Shown: positions 52,217 through 52,887 of the stretch, piece after piece
Numbering within the stretch: the stretch's first letter is position 1
Layout: every line of letters starts with the position of its first letter
Assembly: GCA_900553285.1 (NCBI GenBank)
Contig: USCX01000002.1
Span: forward strand, 1-52,887
Length of the DNA stretch: 52,887 bases
Direction of reading: 5' to 3'
Source of the DNA: an uncultured Prevotella sp.
Lineage (GTDB): Bacteria > Bacteroidota > Bacteroidia > Bacteroidales > Bacteroidaceae
Notes under the pieces: model-generated
Seen by the model: only the letters and a program-made list of their open reading frames with translations
What the model was told of the DNA's origin: nothing
Databases searched by the model: none
Program-made: the position numbers and the translations under genes

Positions 52217-52246
52217 CAAAGTTAAGCATTCTTCGGCAAAAAGCAA
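52217..52246 (-). promoter_or_regulatory. Promoter of the NifU-like - GGGtGRT operon
   Basis: On the minus strand TTG (52246-52244), 19-base spacer, TAACTTTG (52224-52217): a close Bacteroidota -33/-7 match, 67 bases upstream of the ATG. Confidence 0.65.
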
Positions 52247-52508
52247 TCACGACAAGGGCTTTCTTTTTACTTGTCCCGCATGTTTTTTCATCCGATTGAC
52301 ACAAAACGGATTTTGCCGGCTTGCATAAAGCGCCTGTGCCTGCATGATGGGGCTACGTCCGGATAATTCCGGGCACGGCGTTTGCCACGACGGGCAATGC
52401 GGCAACCTCAACAGGAGCAGCGACAATAAAGACGAAAGCCTCCATGCCACGCACCGCACGGCTTTAACAAAATTCACCCTCCCGGCCATCTTGTCAGGAG
52501 ATTCTTAA
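52247..52508 (+). other. Intergenic region without a gene
   Basis: Short open frames on both strands show no recognisable motif. Lies between the operon promoter and the DUF262 remnant. Confidence 0.4.
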
Positions 52509-52688
52509 TACAAATGGTACTGTCTGCAACCCCTCGTCGTTCCGATGGGACGACAACACACCTGCTGGCGTCTTATTGACGGACAACAGCGCCTGACTAC
52601 CATACGCCTTATTCTTCATCGCCTGAACCAGCAATATGTGGAAAGCGCCCGCAAGCCTCAGTTTGAGATGACCTACGAAACAGGGTAA
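52509..52688 (+). pseudogene. Remnant of a DUF262 (GmrSD-type) restriction gene
   Basis: One frame between in-frame stops at 52506 and 52686 reads YCLQPLVVPMGRQHTCWRL and then IDGQQRLTTIRLILHRLNQ, ending FEMTYETG. This matches the DUF262 core ('lqPLVV...IDGQQRLTT'), whose DGQQR motif belongs to the ParB/Srx-like NTPase site of GmrS-type modification-dependent nucleases. Neither the usual N-terminal part (IPxYQRxYxW) nor the rest follows. A further piece (LDKIVNDAENAEEIV) appears in another frame at about 52700-52748. So this is a decayed fragment of a defence gene, about 60 of several hundred residues. Confidence 0.7.
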
Positions 52689-52887
52689 CACAACTGCGAT
52701 TGGATAAAATTGTCAATGATGCGGAAAATGCAGAGGAAATAGTAGCATAACCTCAGCACACGGCAGAAAGGATACGCCGTATCATGCCGGGGGCCTTTCC
52801 GCCGGATTGACGCTCTCCTGTTGTCCGACGCACTTCTTGCAGCCTTCAATCCCTTGCTTTTGTTTATGACGGGTTTCCCTGCTCCAT
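52689..52887 (+). other. Tail of the window, no gene seen
   Basis: After the possible out-of-frame DUF262 piece (to about 52750) nothing further is recognised before the window ends. Confidence 0.35.

Noticed and set aside
1..52887. tRNA, rRNA, CRISPR arrays, insertion sequences and integrases
   Set aside because: Looked for cloverleaf ends, regular spaced repeats, transposase motifs and attachment-like direct repeats; none was found.

Overview
The window is a stretch of Bacteroidota (order Bacteroidales) chromosome with GC around 50-55% by eye. Four things point there: a full aerotolerance (Bat) operon led by MoxR; the bamD - omega-like - DUF4293 cluster; the DUF1599 - MauE/DoxX - tpiA - SPOR - folE cluster; and repeated upstream boxes of the Bacteroidota sigma-ABfr type (TAnnTTTG, sometimes with TTG or TTTG about 19-21 bases upstream). 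Genus cannot be fixed from the sequence alone. Everything was read by eye, without database searches.

Layout. 1-2.0 kb: 5' part of a UvrD/PcrA helicase gene (minus), cut by the window edge. 2.3-11.3 kb: moxR, a DUF58 gene, a BatD-like protein, batA, batB, batC, batD, batE and a PAP2 phosphatase, tightly packed on plus. 11.5-16.9 kb (minus): clpC, a cytosolic GH13 amylase and fabD. 17.0-18.9 kb: an acyltransferase gene broken by a one-base frameshift, then about 750 bases without a credible gene. 18.9-24.7 kb (minus): thiD, folE, a SPOR protein, tpiA fused in frame behind a MauE/DoxX-like membrane protein, a DUF1599 protein and an M23/LysM peptidase. 24.9-31.0 kb: a DUF3667 protein (plus), then RNase G, a 29-residue mS38/COX24-like basic protein, an HU-type protein, rpiB and tkt (minus).

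31.5-36.8 kb (plus) is a small surface-glycan islet: an FdtA-like sugar ketoisomerase, a GNAT/FemAB-like acyltransferase, a DegT/FdtB-like aminotransferase and a GT2 glycosyltransferase in overlapping frames, followed by a Crp/Fnr-type regulator and an OafA-type acyltransferase. 36.9-39.7 kb (plus): bamD, omega-like, DUF4293, ssb and a 4'-phosphopantetheinyl transferase. 39.8-43.3 kb: a PCMD-type secreted protein and a BamA-like barrel (minus), divergent from a porin O/P (plus). 43.6-47.3 kb (plus): a MATE transporter, a DUF3737 beta-helix protein and a PatB/MalY C-S lyase. 47.4-48.3 kb (minus): an exported nuclease. 48.6-48.8 kb: a 192-nt RNA with 6S RNA architecture, followed by a small outer-membrane barrel and a surface lipoprotein. 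50.4-52.2 kb (minus): a NifU-like scaffold and a GGGtGRT protein. 52.5-52.7 kb: the eroded remnant of a DUF262 (GmrSD-type) restriction gene.

Most of the window is housekeeping. The items most worth following are the 6S-like RNA, the MauE/DoxX-TpiA fusion, the NifU-like/GGGtGRT pair, the glycan islet with its atypical acyltransferase, and the decayed genes near 17 kb and 52.5 kb.
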